Under the pieces are notes generated by a model. That model ran no database searches. It was not told where the DNA came from and saw only the letters and a program-made list of their open reading frames with translations. Of a stretch of DNA of 64,000 nt, positions 24,570 through 35,356 are shown in pieces. The DNA is taken from NCBI GenBank assembly GCA_036924285.1, contig JAYKYS010000006.1:29114001-29178000 (forward strand), written 5' to 3'. This DNA is from Asterella californica. Taxonomy: Eukaryota > Streptophyta > Marchantiopsida > Marchantiales > Aytoniaceae. Position 1 is the stretch's first letter; each line of letters starts with the position of its first letter. A program made the position numbers and the translations under genes.

Positions 24570-24925
24570 TTGTCTAAAGGTCGATTACTACTCAACAAGA
24601 TCAATCCTCAATCACCATATGATATATCCACTTCTAAACACCACAATAGAAGAACTCTGATCTCCCAATGCTTTATTTCTCTACCTGTGATAGTCAAAAG
24701 TCCTCCACAGACGTCAATTCTTGTTTGACAATCAATCCCTACTCAACAAGATCGTCTCTCGTTCATCAGAAGATAGATCACTCCCAAACAGTCAATCTCC
24801 ACTCAAATAGATCTTCTCCTCGTTTATCAAAAAGCAGATTGGTCTCCAAAACAATTGATCCTCACTCAATAAAGTCTTCTCTCGTCCACCAAGAAACATA
24901 TTGGTCTCCAAACAGTTTAATAGAT
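24570..24925 (+). repeat. Minisatellite, ~60 bp unit, three to four copies
   Basis: The words CACTCAA(C/A)(A/T)AGATC, TCTCTCGTTCATCA and GGTCTCCAAA recur with a period near 60 bp at about 24577, 24730, 24790 and 24850. The plus frame 24668-25078 stays open through it, giving a peptide with repeating SSLVHQ and SRSSP-like words. I think this open frame is a by-product of the repeat, not a gene. Confidence 0.6.
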
Positions 24926-25072
24926 GAAATTCAAGCTCCTAAACCTTTGTTCCCTCTCTATGGCAGCCTTCCAATTGAAATCTCTCAGAAATTTGATCTT
25001 CTTAGTCTACTATCTTCCCTTGTGCCTCTCGACGACTTTCCACTTTGCACGACGTCGGTCCTTTTCTCCAAA

Positions 25073-25139
25073 CCTTAACACCTCAACTAAGCTAAGGTCA
25101 TTACAAACCCTAACACCCCAGCTAAGCTAAGGTCGTTAT
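25073..25139 (+). repeat. Two-copy direct repeat, 35 bp period
   Basis: CCTTAACACCTCAACTAAGC and CCCTAACACCCCAGCTAAGC, both followed by TAAGGTC(A/G)TTA, lie 35 bp apart. Related words (AGCTAAGCTAGACC, CTAATCTAGACC) recur to 25245, and a complementary TAGCTTAGCTCAGG is at 26008. Confidence 0.65.
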
Positions 25140-26033
25140 AAGCAGACGTACGTATCAATAAAACATGCCCCTTGCTAATCTAGACCTTCTTATTATTTTG
25201 GTAACTGTAACAATCAAGCAAACCCCCTGCTAAGCTAGACCATTGCTTATTGAAAATTTCCCAAACTCTTGATTCCTTCTCGATGCCACTTTGGTTATAC
25301 TACAGACCATCCGATGTAGACATAAGTTACACCTATGGAGTCACTTCACATGACTTACAACCTCCCCATAAGCGCACCAGGTAACTCTTGACATATAACT
25401 AAAGTGACATACGGAGACTTTGATCAGAAGCTCACGATTAAAAAGGATTACCAGTCCTTCGTCCCTAGATATGCAAGACGCATAACCAACATAGACTCCC
25501 ATCCAAGAGGTCACGGTCATGCCGGAATAGAGAACACAAACCAAGAGGAATTGATCCGGAGGTCTCTTCTTCCTAGGTGGACGCCTCTACCACTAAGAAT
25601 GATCACTGTTCCGTCTAAAGACTAATAAAATTCATAAATAAATCTACAGGAAACTACTTATGCATTCTTTACTGATCTTTTGTATGCCAACTTTTCTGTA
25701 CAGCTCCATTTTCAATGAATGAAAGAGTCAAAACTATAGTATTCACTGACATCTATGTACTCGTATCTTCAGGTCATGGATCCAAATCACGAGCCAGAAT
25801 CGACAAAATCGACAGATTTCTCTCTTTCATAATTTTCATAATATATAAACTGCACTAACTACTATACAAAACATTATATTCTCACAATTGAAGACACGAG
25901 GTCACCCTCCTCAACGAGTCCTGCATTCTGGTACTTCCATTCTTCTTCTAAGCAATACTTTAACTCAAGTTAAGGGGCAGCTTGTCTAGATCAGCCCTAG
26001 CTTAGCTCAGGTGCAGCTTCTTGTGGAATTGTC
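25140..26033. other. Intergenic, no gene recognised
   Basis: Mixed composition. The plus frame at 25404-25625 and the minus frame at 25341-25544 overlap each other and neither is coding-like. Confidence 0.35.
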
Positions 26034-26256
26034 ACTAGAACGGTTTCTGCAGAGTCTTTTCATTGTATGAGGCATCTCGGAACACGACATCGTAGTCATC
26101 TGAATTCAAATGAATTCGCACTGTCTTCGCTCTTTCTTGATTTTTGAGGATCATAGCGGAAAAAACTCTATCGATACTGATTACATCACTCTCAATTTCA
26201 TCGAGACTGTCTGCATTCGATTTAGTCTTCGCATATAGAACGCTATTTTCGCTCTC
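26034..26256 (-). other. Short open coding-like segment, unassigned
   Basis: A 73-codon stretch on the minus strand is open between a TGA (26257-26259) and a TAG (26034-26036). It reads like protein, with NADSLDEIESDVISIDRVF, NQERAKTVRIHL and NSDDYDVVFRDASYNE. Just upstream in another frame is QKELENERAKIAF. It could be the last exon of a minus-strand gene or the end of a transposon ORF. I do not recognise it. Confidence 0.3.
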
Positions 26257-27271
26257 TCATTTTCAAGTTCTTTTTGTCATTCCTCCACTACTTCACACAA
26301 ATTAAATGTTGCTTTTCAAGAAGTGAGTGGTTTCGGGACTCGCATATCTATCATCATACCAAGTTATACGTTATTTAAATAACAAGTACTAGATAATTTA
26401 CACGGCCATGTTTGAGACCTCTCAAGTACTCAGGGATGTAAGATGTAGTGCCATCACAAAATTAGACGTAGTAAACTCAACACGTTAGTCGTAGATAAAT
26501 TACGACGAAGATTTCTTCTTCCTTGAAAAATTAATTCTCCTTAACTTTAACATCCCTATTGAGAGGGTGAGGTAAAGTTGGATACCCGTAGTAACGTTGC
26601 GGTCAAGTGAATCTCTGCTATTCCATTGGAGGGGATATAAGAACTGTTTCCAGTACGGCACGCGGAAAAGTCTCCATGTGTATACTTTAGAATCCCGTTC
26701 TGGAAGACTGTGGTAGTAACTTCTCTAAGGGTGAAGTTCGAACCACGTAGAAATTTAAATTCCGAAGCCAGTATTCAAATGTTACAACGGTCATTACCCG
26801 CCCTACCGCCCCACCGCATTACTCCCCTGTCCCTCGTCCGTCACTCTGCTCGTCCCCGTTGAATATATGCACACTACCATTCCTCTTCCCTGGAGCTCGA
26901 TGATCGATTTCCCGAAGGTTCAGAAGAATTTGTCCGTCCAATTCCCTTGAATCGTATTGAAGTCACGCTTGCTGCTTCGACAGAAGATAGCGTTGCGATT
27001 GTGTGCGCAGTATCCGGCGGAAGAGTAATCGAACAGAGACTTGTCTCGAGCTTGGATTCTTCGAGTTTCTGTGGCGATCTTGATCGTTGAAGGTGATACT
27101 TTTTCAGGGTTGGAATTCAGAGCTCGCGAATAGGTCGTAGAATCGTACTCAGGCGACAGAATCAAGTATCGCTGTGAAGAAATGCGTGAGCGGTCTTTGG
27201 TCGTTTCTGATGTAATATCGCTCTTCCCTGAATTCAGGTTGCGTTGGCTGGTGCTAAGGACGTCTGATTTG
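26257..27271 (+). promoter_or_regulatory. Upstream and 5' UTR region of MAD2
   Basis: The 26780-27270 part is more GC-rich than its surroundings. A TATA-like GAATATATGC lies at about 26859. An ATG at 27182 is in frame with MAD2 and would add 30 residues, but MAD2 proteins normally begin just before the ITLKGSAA block, and GTGAGC at 27187 with TTCAG at 27236 could form a short 5' UTR intron. I therefore take 27272 as the start. The transcription start is not proven. Confidence 0.35.
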
Positions 27272-29487
27272 ATGGGGACAACTCAGTTGACTCGCGATAT
27301 CATCACCCTGAAGGGTTCTGCTGCGATTGTCAGTGAATTCTTTTGTAAGTGTGGCACATGTTTTCGGCATTGGTTGTTCAGAGTCGGCCGATAGTCACCT
27401 TCATCACGCCTCTCATCAGTTACATTTTGGTGACTGTGTGCAGTTATTTTCATTGATGTTGTGAATTCGAGCTTAAGAACTCTGCATTCTCTCCTTCTAA
27501 ACTGCAGGATAAATTTCAGAATGAAGAAAGGCAGTTGCTTCGTTTAGACTGTGAGATACTGATGTGTTTCTTCAGTGGGACTTCTCCAGTACCTGTTGGC
27601 TCTTTGATGCTTCTTGTGGTTGCCAGTAGGTAAAAGCTTTTGCCGCTGTAGCTAAATGTACTAATTACTTGAAGATTTCTACCCATTGTCGAATGAATCT
27701 CTTAAATTGTTGGCTGTTTCAGGTTACGCTGTAAACAGGTGAGCATCATCCTGCTTCTCCACGGCTCAAGGTTCCTTTACCGTGTGTATCTGTAAATATG
27801 TAAAATCTGTGCAGAGGCGTATAGACTCGTTTCGCCTTTACTGCGCTTTCTAGTATGTATTTCACCGAAGATATCATCCGGTAACTGTACACTGTTCTCT
27901 GACCTTTTGCGGTTGAAATTGTGTAAACAGTATCCTCTTCCAGCGGGGCATTTACCCTGCAGAGAACTTCGCCAGAGTCAAGAAGTATGGTCTGACTATG
28001 CTGATTTGTGAAGATGAGAGGGTCAAGACTTTCATCAATACCGTAACCAAGCAAATGGGTGGTATGTGCCCTATTACTTGCTTTTCAACCATTTCTGCTC
28101 GTTCCCCTAGCCTCTATCTCTTTGGTTATCTGCAGTGGAGTAGCGGGGATGCATCGATGCTTATCGAGTTAGAATCAGTAGCCTTTACAGTACGTCTGTA
28201 CTGTTAACTCAGAACAGATGAGGTCCGCCAGTATCGACTCATACAGCACAGTACACAAATCATATAGGCTTTGTTGACGGGCCTATTCGCCCCCCGGAAG
28301 TGCTTGTGTTCATGTTTCTCCTTCATGTTTCTCCTTTCGTGTTCACTCGTATTTACGTATTCCAGTCCTGGCGTCGACATTCATTTTCATGCTGTACGAG
28401 CAAGCGTTTCTGGGTCAATCTCCACATGTTTGCGGTCATATGCCCCGGTTCATGTGCTCCTGTCTCTATGAAGGTAGGTAGCACCATGGGAAGAGACATG
28501 GGCTGATAATTACCCCAGCTTAAGGAATTATGAGACTTATCTTGATTCTGACGAGCGGCTGTCCTGCTGGCTGTATGGTGATGCAGATTGGTTGGAGACT
28601 GGGTCTCTGGAGAGAGTGGTGCTTGTAATTGCCAGCATTGCCTCTGCAGAAGTACTGGAGAGATGGAGCTTCAACATTGAGACGGACAAGGAAGTGACAC
28701 AGAAGGGGTAAGTAATAAGCATCTTCTATTTTCTCCTATGTGACCTACACTCGTGAGCTACATCGGTTCTGCATATGGCTCAATATTTGCAGGCTTGGTT
28801 GGTGAGTTTGGGGTGATGAGTATCCAGAGAGAGAGATTTGCAGTTTAGGGTGATGAGTATCCATTTTATGGTGACATTGTTCCCTGTTCATGTCATGACT
28901 GGAGTGTGGTAACTTCTGACGACGAATATTGTTGATCTTTTCCAGAATCTCCAGAGAAAAACCTGACAAAGAGATCATGGCCGATATTCAAGGAGTGATG
29001 CGGCAGATCACATCTAGCGTCACCTTCCTCCCTCATCTGGACGAAGCTTGTAAGTCGAGAGATTTGACTCCTGCTTACAGTAATCAGTCACGACATTCAT
29101 CAGTTCTACGTTATCTTGGCTGCGCTCGTGTGGCACTTTAAACCTTTCCCTCAACCTTGGATTCTCTACAGGTACATTTGATTTGCTGGTCTACACCCCT
29201 CCTGATTCAAAGGTCCCACCACTCTGGGGTGAGAGTGATGCCCGATTGATAGACAAGCCACAAGTTGTAAAACTGCGCTCCGTGGACACCAAGGTGCTGC
29301 ACTCAACCCCTTCAGTAATGGTTCTGTAAGATTCTGAGCAGTATTGACTTCACACTTTCTGGCCGCTCGATCGATGCCTAATGAAAGAAATACGATTCTT
29401 CTTTACTTCTGCAACTCACTTTATGTGCGCGTTTCCTTTCAGGTACACCGTGTAGATGCCATGGTAGCCTACAAATTTGACGGATAG
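27272..29487 (+). CDS. MAD2: Spindle assembly checkpoint protein MAD2 (HORMA domain), seven exons
   Basis: MAD2 binds MAD1 at unattached kinetochores and CDC20 in the mitotic checkpoint complex, delaying the anaphase-promoting complex. Exons: 27272-27344, 27723-27738, 27931-28058, 28587-28707, 28946-29049, 29172-29293 and 29443-29487. All introns have GT..AG ends and phases match throughout, giving 609 nt and 202 residues (human MAD2 has 205). Recognisable blocks are ITLKGSAAIVSEFF (11-24), AVNSILFQRGIYP (27-39), FARVKKYGLTML, WLETGSLERVVLVI, SAEVLERWSFNIETDKEV, REKPDKEIMADIQGVMRQI, SSVTFLPHLDE, TFDLLVYT and VHRVDAMVAYK. The single HORMA domain fills the protein, and the C-terminal safety-belt part is present. 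The end (AYKFDG) is a few residues shorter than in flowering plants. Exon 2 is only 16 nt. No frame damage is visible, so it is probably functional. The family call is secure; the exon borders are inferred from the alignment in my memory. Confidence 0.93.
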
Positions 29488-30758
29488 ACGTCTCGTCTCT
29501 TTCGCCCCATGTGAGTTTGAGTATTGGAGCTGTCTCAGCTCCTTTCTCTGTCAGTTGAGAGCTTGGAAGCAGGTACTTGTTGAAGTCCAACAATCATCAA
29601 TCAGCCTCACAGTCTCTGGGTGTGTTTAATATGTATATAGCTCCCACAGGGTTCATGTTCGTGAGTTCCCTTTTTGTACGTAGGTTCGCAATGTTCTGAA
29701 TAGCAGCTGACTGCGCTCTCAAACTAATGAAGAGTACATTGATGTTATTCCTTCGCATGAAACAATTTACTCTATGAAGCACATGAGTTTTTTGCTCTCA
29801 TGCTCAAATTGGAGTGAAGTGAAACCAGAATCACTGAATGTATACCAGGCCACCTGAGAAAAGGAAAACCCTATTCTGTCCTATTAGGAAGTCGTGAGGG
29901 TTAGAGACGTGGTTCCACCATAATTGCCCGTCTTAACGACCTACAGGATGATCTGGTTTGCATCTTCATAGATGAATTCTCTTCTAAGCACTGTGTGTAC
30001 TACGAATGCAAGTAGCGAAATCTTTGTACCGGACCAGCGCACGGGTGAGAGATGTTACCACTTACTGGTTGTAAATTTAAGCAGGGAGAGTAGGATGGAC
30101 CTCGGTTCTGTCTGTTGATTAGCATTAGAGATCAGTTATTCTAGGACGGTGTGAACTGTACACGCTTTTGACAGTCTATATGTCAGCATAATTAGGTCGG
30201 AGGATCAGTTGAGAAGCAAACATCCAGCTTCGCTTGAGATCCAGTTGGGATCTTACAGATAAGATTTACACACTAAGCCACGACAGAACGCACTGAAAAG
30301 GAGAAAAGAACAGTATTTCTTCCTGCATATAGAAACCCCTTCTGGAATCAGTTGCACTATCCGGGAATAAACTTCGGAATCACGAGAATAGACGAATGCT
30401 AGATAGATGGCACGTGAATGCTGAGTGTAACAACTTCATGTTCTTGTCGTAGCATCGAAAGCTGAGCCAAAATAAATTGGCGGGTTTCGCTAGGTCTGCT
30501 TTATGGTCTTGTTGATCTTTCTCCTTCAGTCTTGCCCTCGCGTCGATGCTGATGTGCTGCTTGCAGCCGTCTACCTCTACCGTAGGAATGACTTTAAGTC
30601 AAGTCAAGTGCACGGGTTCGTAAAGTAATCTGGAAATATAAAGTCTCGCCTCCTTTGTATTTTGGAGGGAGTTTATGTACGGTACAGCATCTTCCAGAGG
30701 CGATAAACCACGATTCTTATATCTTTATATTCCCATTTTCATTCTCCTCTGCGCTGTG
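29488..30758. other. 3' flank of MAD2, no other gene recognised
   Basis: The MAD2 3' UTR presumably occupies the first few hundred bases; no clear AATAAA signal is seen near the stop. I recognise no coding region or RNA gene in the rest. Confidence 0.35.
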
Positions 30759-30855
30759 CAAGCCACGAGAGCGATCGTGGCTTCTCAGTCCTCTTCCCTC
30801 GGTTCCACCTCGGGGAGTGATTTAGGACTGAGAAGCCACTCCCTCCCGTGGCTTG
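30759..30855 (+). ncRNA. Candidate miRNA-precursor-like hairpin
   Basis: The arms 30759-30792 and 30824-30855 are inverted copies. 16 bp next to the loop are perfect (GTGGCTTCTCAGTCCT / AGGACTGAGAAGCCAC), then comes an internal asymmetric loop, then AAGCCACG / CGTGGCTT outward. The 31 nt loop contains a further CCTCGG..CGGGG pairing. Size (about 97 nt) and arm imperfection suit a plant pre-miRNA, but the possible mature sequences match no family I remember. It could equally be a small fold-back element. No strand preference can be told from the sequence. Confidence 0.4.
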
Positions 30856-33067
30856 TGCTATACATATGCTATTATCAGCTGTATATCTCACGCCTGAGAT
30901 GGTGAATAGTGCATCACCACGGTGTCGTCTAAACTGTACTATTAACATCTTTCTGATGCATCATGGACTTTGAATACCACCGTATATTCACAGCCTATGT
31001 TTGGTGTTGGCCATCATCTACTCGTCCGATTTTACCGGCTAAGTCCTGAACCCTGATTTTAGTTCGGCTGTGATGCGCATAATTTGAGTTCTTGAATCCA
31101 GCCGAAGATCCTAATCTTTACCACAATGAAGGGGCTGACGTACAGAGAATGCATGGAGCAGACGATCTTTAGTACATGCGTTATGATGTCAACACACATC
31201 ACCATAACGTCGTGCTTCTTCTTGTGTGGATGTTTTGGAGGTGTGACCATTGACAAGCATTTGTCAGAGGAGTCGAGCAACTGTCTTCATAAAGATAGTG
31301 CGCTTAGAACGATTCGGTGCACGAGCGAGAGTTTATGATAAAGTCACTGTCACTACAACCGATTGAGTGGTGTGCTCTAAGAGGGGGACGCAAAGCCCCC
31401 TCCTCTTTTAATCATCGATATGAACCAGATGAACCTCAGCGTCTCGTAAGGCCTATATGTCGAGATATATTTGTTCAAAATCTGAGAAACTGTCATGGTT
31501 CGCACGGAGAGAGGATACGCCATCTGATGGAAACGTTTCCACATCGAGATTATGATGTGAAGCGAAATGAAAGAACACGAGTCCCTCAACTTCATACGGT
31601 TCGTAGGGGCTGATGGTTCCTAGATCACGATGTCCCAGGGATCGTGATCGTGAAATGTCGTGTGCCGTTCTGAATGAGAATCAAGTACATTCGGTTGCGA
31701 GTAAATTTTAAGGTCTTTATTCATCTGAGAGGAAGATTTGGCTCGAATGCACGAAAGAGCGGGTTAAGAGTACTAGGATCTTACAAGATGGACAGAAGGC
31801 GCAGAAGAAGTCGGAAACGCTTCAGGTTTGCGCATCCTTTTCATCTCGCAAGATTATAATAGCAGTTCGATAAGACACTGTTCTCCAGTGAAAAGTTCTG
31901 ATGGTCTTATTCCGACGGTCGACGGCCTTGCCAATTCGTCCATGTTAACTACTGACAACGAGCTACCTGTAGAGTGCACTTCATATCCTGGTCTCGAAAG
32001 AGGAAGCTACTTCCATCGTGTAATAAAGGTATACATATGTCTGTTAACCCGAGGAAAATCCTCGTACATAGTGACGTTCACGTTATCAAAGAGAACAGAG
32101 AAAGCATATGCTGCTATACGTTGAGTGCGTTCGGCCCGGTCTTGAGTATGGAAATTCTGCACATTCTTGCCATCGCTCCTGAGCCTACTTTCGGATCTTC
32201 AGCCGCCATGACGCAACATTAGAAGATTGGAGACACAGGCTTTTGGTTATTTCAAAAAACAATTAGTGACCAGGTGCTTTACCCTGGCCTTGATTCAGGA
32301 GTGAATCACACCTTTCCACCTTATGATGCGCCTCGTGTCGAGATTAAACTATTCCGATGTTGATCTTCAAAATGTCGTGATTAGCATTTTCATGACTTGG
32401 TAATTAGCCATCTTAGGCTCAAACCGCACCACCCTCAAGGTGGGGTCAGTCGTCCCGTCCATTTACGTGACGTCGGCTCAGAACGAGCGTTGAGGGTTGG
32501 TGAGTACTTGATGCAACGTTCAACCTTTTCCCTGTACCGTGTAATGCCAAAGCGATTAGAAATTGTCATCTGTCACCCGTGGCAACACTTCTCGTGATGT
32601 CTTAGCTTATAAGAATACTGTGGCTACTCGATGAAAGATGTTTGGTAAAATCTGGAGGTTTTTGGACGGGAGAGAGATGCATCGTTCTGAGTTGGAGAGC
32701 GGGAAGTTTTTCCAAGATTTCTTACTCGTTTTCTCGTTCATAGTTTTCGATTAGTTTGCGTTCGCATTCACACATTGCCTTTCATTGCTTCGGGTTCAGT
32801 TCTCTTTTGTCGCTTCAAGCTGATCCTCTACAAGGACCTTCATGGCTAAGCCCAGAGGCTTAATTGCCCGTATTAATTCAACTTCCCATTTAACCACATG
32901 ATAATGTTCGAGTTAATAAAAACTTGTGGATGAACAAATAAGAAAGCGTATGCAAATTCACAAACTGATAAACATTAGTATGGTTGTCACACCTGCTAAT
33001 CAGTGAGGTTAAGTCCTCGTCGACATCATAGAGCAGACGTTTTCACAGTCGTATAGTCGTCATCATA
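30856..33067. other. Intergenic, no gene recognised
   Basis: GC is moderate. A hairpin GATCACGAT / ATCGTGATC lies near 31623-31650. Frames of 60-100 codons at 31317-31613 and 31828-32124 lie on the plus strand but have no recognisable domain. The last few hundred bases should include the upstream region of the NUS1 homologue. Confidence 0.35.
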
Positions 33068-33970
33068 ATGCCCGCCACAATGCATCACGCAGTTGACTGG
33101 TTGCTGTGGCGGAGTCTGCATCTGCTTTTCACGGTCTTCTGCATGATCGGCAGAAGAACGCTTAGTGGTGCAGTTTTTAGCACAGAGTTCTCTTTGGAAG
33201 GTCAAATTGAGATGGATTTGAAGAGAAGGCGAAAGATGTGGCGGTGACCGTGGTGTTCGAGGACCTCGAAGGAGGGGACTGGGAAGGCAAAGTCTCTCAG
33301 CTTGTCTCGTGGTTGAGTGCCGTAAATGTCAGCCAGCTAACTCTGTTCGACGCTGCGGGAGTGTTGAAACGATCTCAGTCGCTGTTTGAGACGACTTTCA
33401 CAATCTTGGAGGGTAGAAGAGATAATCAGCTGGATCTCGGTGAGTTTGAAAACCCGAACACTCATCAAATTTCTGTCGATGAGTCTCGCCTTCTCAGTGA
33501 ATTGTCCGGTCTGAGGAAGCGGAAAAGCGAATACCTAGACGGCGAGTATGGTGCCAGCGGTGGTCCGGGTCAGATGAGTTTCGAAGGATTGGCAAGCGTG
33601 GGAAGAAGTGATATGAAAGTTGAGCTTTTGATGCTTCACGACGGAAAGGAGTCGTTGGTAAGAGCGACGAAAACCGTGTGTGAAAATGCCTTTAAACTCC
33701 ACTACGCGAGACACCATCAGCGGAAGTTGCCAAAGTTGACAGAGCATGATGTGAACGAGAGCTTACATTTGAAGGGACCCAATGGAGCAGACCCTGAACT
33801 TCTCCTCTTATTCGGCAAGACGCGAAGTCTGCATGGATTCCCTCCCTGGCGACTGCGACTGACCGGGATCGCGCACATGGGATGATCTCTCCAGGAGATA
33901 TGTGCAAGCTAGTCCTCTAGTGGCAGCTTTGAAGGAATGTTCCAAGAAAACCCATAGGTACGGGAGATGA
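33068..33970 (+). CDS. NUS1: NUS1/LEW1-like subunit of dehydrodolichyl diphosphate synthase, split over two frames
   Basis: NUS1 (LEW1 in Arabidopsis, NgBR in humans) is the ER-anchored non-catalytic partner of cis-prenyltransferase in dolichol synthesis for N-glycosylation. The first frame (33068-33247) begins with an ATG and one hydrophobic segment, WLLWRSLHLLFTVFCMIG, as expected for the anchor. The main frame (open 33211-33887) has VAVTVVFEDLEGG, VSWLSAVNVSQLTLFDAAGV, MLHDGKESLVRATK, KLTEHDVNESL, and the signature block ADPELLLLFGK..LHGFPPWRLRLTGIAHMG. The end (LVAALKECSKKTHRYGR, stop 33968-33970) is back in the first frame and carries RYG, fitting the RxG motif needed for activity in NUS1 proteins. 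There are no introns. Two opposite frame changes, at about 33180-33240 and 33880-33900, interrupt it. It may be a retrocopy pseudogene, or a gene with two sequence errors. Confidence 0.82.
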
Positions 33971-34599
33971 TGAACGATTGTACCGACTGAAAAGAGCTAT
34001 TTCAGAGCTTGCGCTGACTGCCTTTTACTTCCCGCTAATTTCGTTCAACATGCCAGACTTTTTGTACTCTAAGAGAAGAAATACAAGAAAACGGAATGGG
34101 TCCTCCGCTCTACGATCTTTTCCATACAGTTTATCAAATAGCTTTCTGCTTACTGACATTGCGAATACAGAGCACATAAATCGAGTGGGAAGGGAGTATA
34201 TACAGTCTGATAAAGAAGAGAACAGACGCCAGTGAGTGAGGAAGAAAGTAATGAGAAGCACGATACTCGGTCGTCGTGCTTCACTTCAAGTGTTACAGTA
34301 CTGGTATAAACCACTCAATTTCAACAGCGATTATTCATGTCTGCCGGCTTAGCTGAAAGAGGGAGACCTATCGAGTGAGCGTGTGAGGAACTGAGGCTTG
34401 GATTTCACGTGTCAACTAGAAGACATGACTGCCATCACCAGATTCTGAAGTGTATAACTTTCTAAGTACTACCTGATTCTGAACACTCCAAACTTCTTCA
34501 CTGCAAATTGAGTAATGGAATATTAAGGAGTACCGTATTGCTTCTTCACGCACCTTCTCGCGCAGTGTGTTTCGAGAGGAAGAAAACACAGTAACTGTA
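33971..34599. other. Downstream flank of NUS1, no gene recognised
   Basis: No poly(A) run that would mark a processed retrocopy is seen just after the NUS1 stop. Opposed open frames at 33978-34235 and 34025-34261 are not coding-like. CACGAYYGAGTRG-type short inverted words lie near 34259-34282. Confidence 0.3.
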
Positions 34600-35330
34600 G
34601 CTCCTACAGAAGATTGAACTTCTCCACTGTTCAGTTCAATGTATTTCTTTCTTATTCCGGATGGATGAAACTATAGAACAGAGAATGAACTGCTCCGATT
34701 TGGTAACTCGACTTTTTCCGAATAGACTGTGTTAAATTCTTAGCAGTCTTCTTCCAAATTGTGCGTTCAAAAGAGAAAACACTAGCTACTTTAGCTCCTA
34801 AGCTAGGATGATGGGCTTGATGGGGTCTTTCCATCCGTTTGCTATTCATTGTGTCGCGTGTTTCCTTTAGCTCCTTAAGTAGATTACGTTTTCACTCTCA
34901 GTTCAAGATCTTTTTCTACATACTGCACGAGGATCAAGACTAAAGAACAATGAACTGCTCCCGGTGTGTTAACCCGAGCTTTTCAAATAGACGAAGTGGA
35001 AAAGTCCAGTGGTGAAAGTTGATTTCTAATTATGAGTTTACAAAAGGGCAGACTAGCTCCGTCTTTGAACTCATGACTTAGAAGAAGATTAACTTAGAAA
35101 ACTTAGCTCCTGAGAAAGGTTAAACTTCTTCATGATTCAGTTCAAGCTTTATGGTTACTTACTGCAAGGTTTTGAAGACCACAGAACAGAGAATGAACTC
35201 CTCCTGCCTGTTCATTGAGCTTTCCTCACAAATCTCTGATGGTAGTGGTACTGGCATCGGATCTCCCCTTTGCCCTTTTAGTCTTATCGGATCTCCCCTT
35301 TGCCTTTTATGATCACTTTGCTATAGCATG
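34600..35330 (+). repeat. Degenerate triplicated repeat, ~240-270 bp spacing
   Basis: The word block TTCAGTTCAA..., TACTGCA, GAACA(GAGA)ATGAACTGCTCC recurs around 34675, 34944 and 35184, with TTAGCTCCT words in between. At about 35255-35310 the short unit ATCGGATCTCCCCTTTGCC is repeated once, 30 bp on. Age and origin are unclear. Confidence 0.45.
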
Positions 35331-35356
35331 AAATCACATTCACGAGGAGTGTCTGG

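Noticed and set aside
24668..25078. 136-codon frame as a real gene
   Set aside because: Its openness follows from a minisatellite with a period near 60; no domain and no context.
27182..27271. Start of MAD2 at the upstream in-frame ATG 27182
   Set aside because: It would add 30 residues not found in MAD2 proteins, and a short 5' UTR intron is possible in between.
28508..28586. Upstream extension of MAD2 exon 4 from the acceptor CCCCAG
   Set aside because: The stretch is open in the exon 4 frame, but joining it to exon 3 in phase gives an immediate TAA. The direct join at 28587 gives the conserved WLETG segment.
31317..32222. Three overlapping plus-strand frames as a small gene cluster
   Set aside because: They overlap each other and opposite frames, with no recognisable domain. 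They look like chance frames in stop-poor DNA.
33175..33240. A tiny intron explaining the first NUS1 frame change
   Set aside because: The only GT..AG pair of suitable size would give about 35 bp with no pyrimidine tract.
33211..33900. Programmed frameshifting in the NUS1 homologue
   Set aside because: Two opposite shifts are needed, neither has a known slippery motif, and no NUS1 gene is known to use frameshifting. Indels are simpler.
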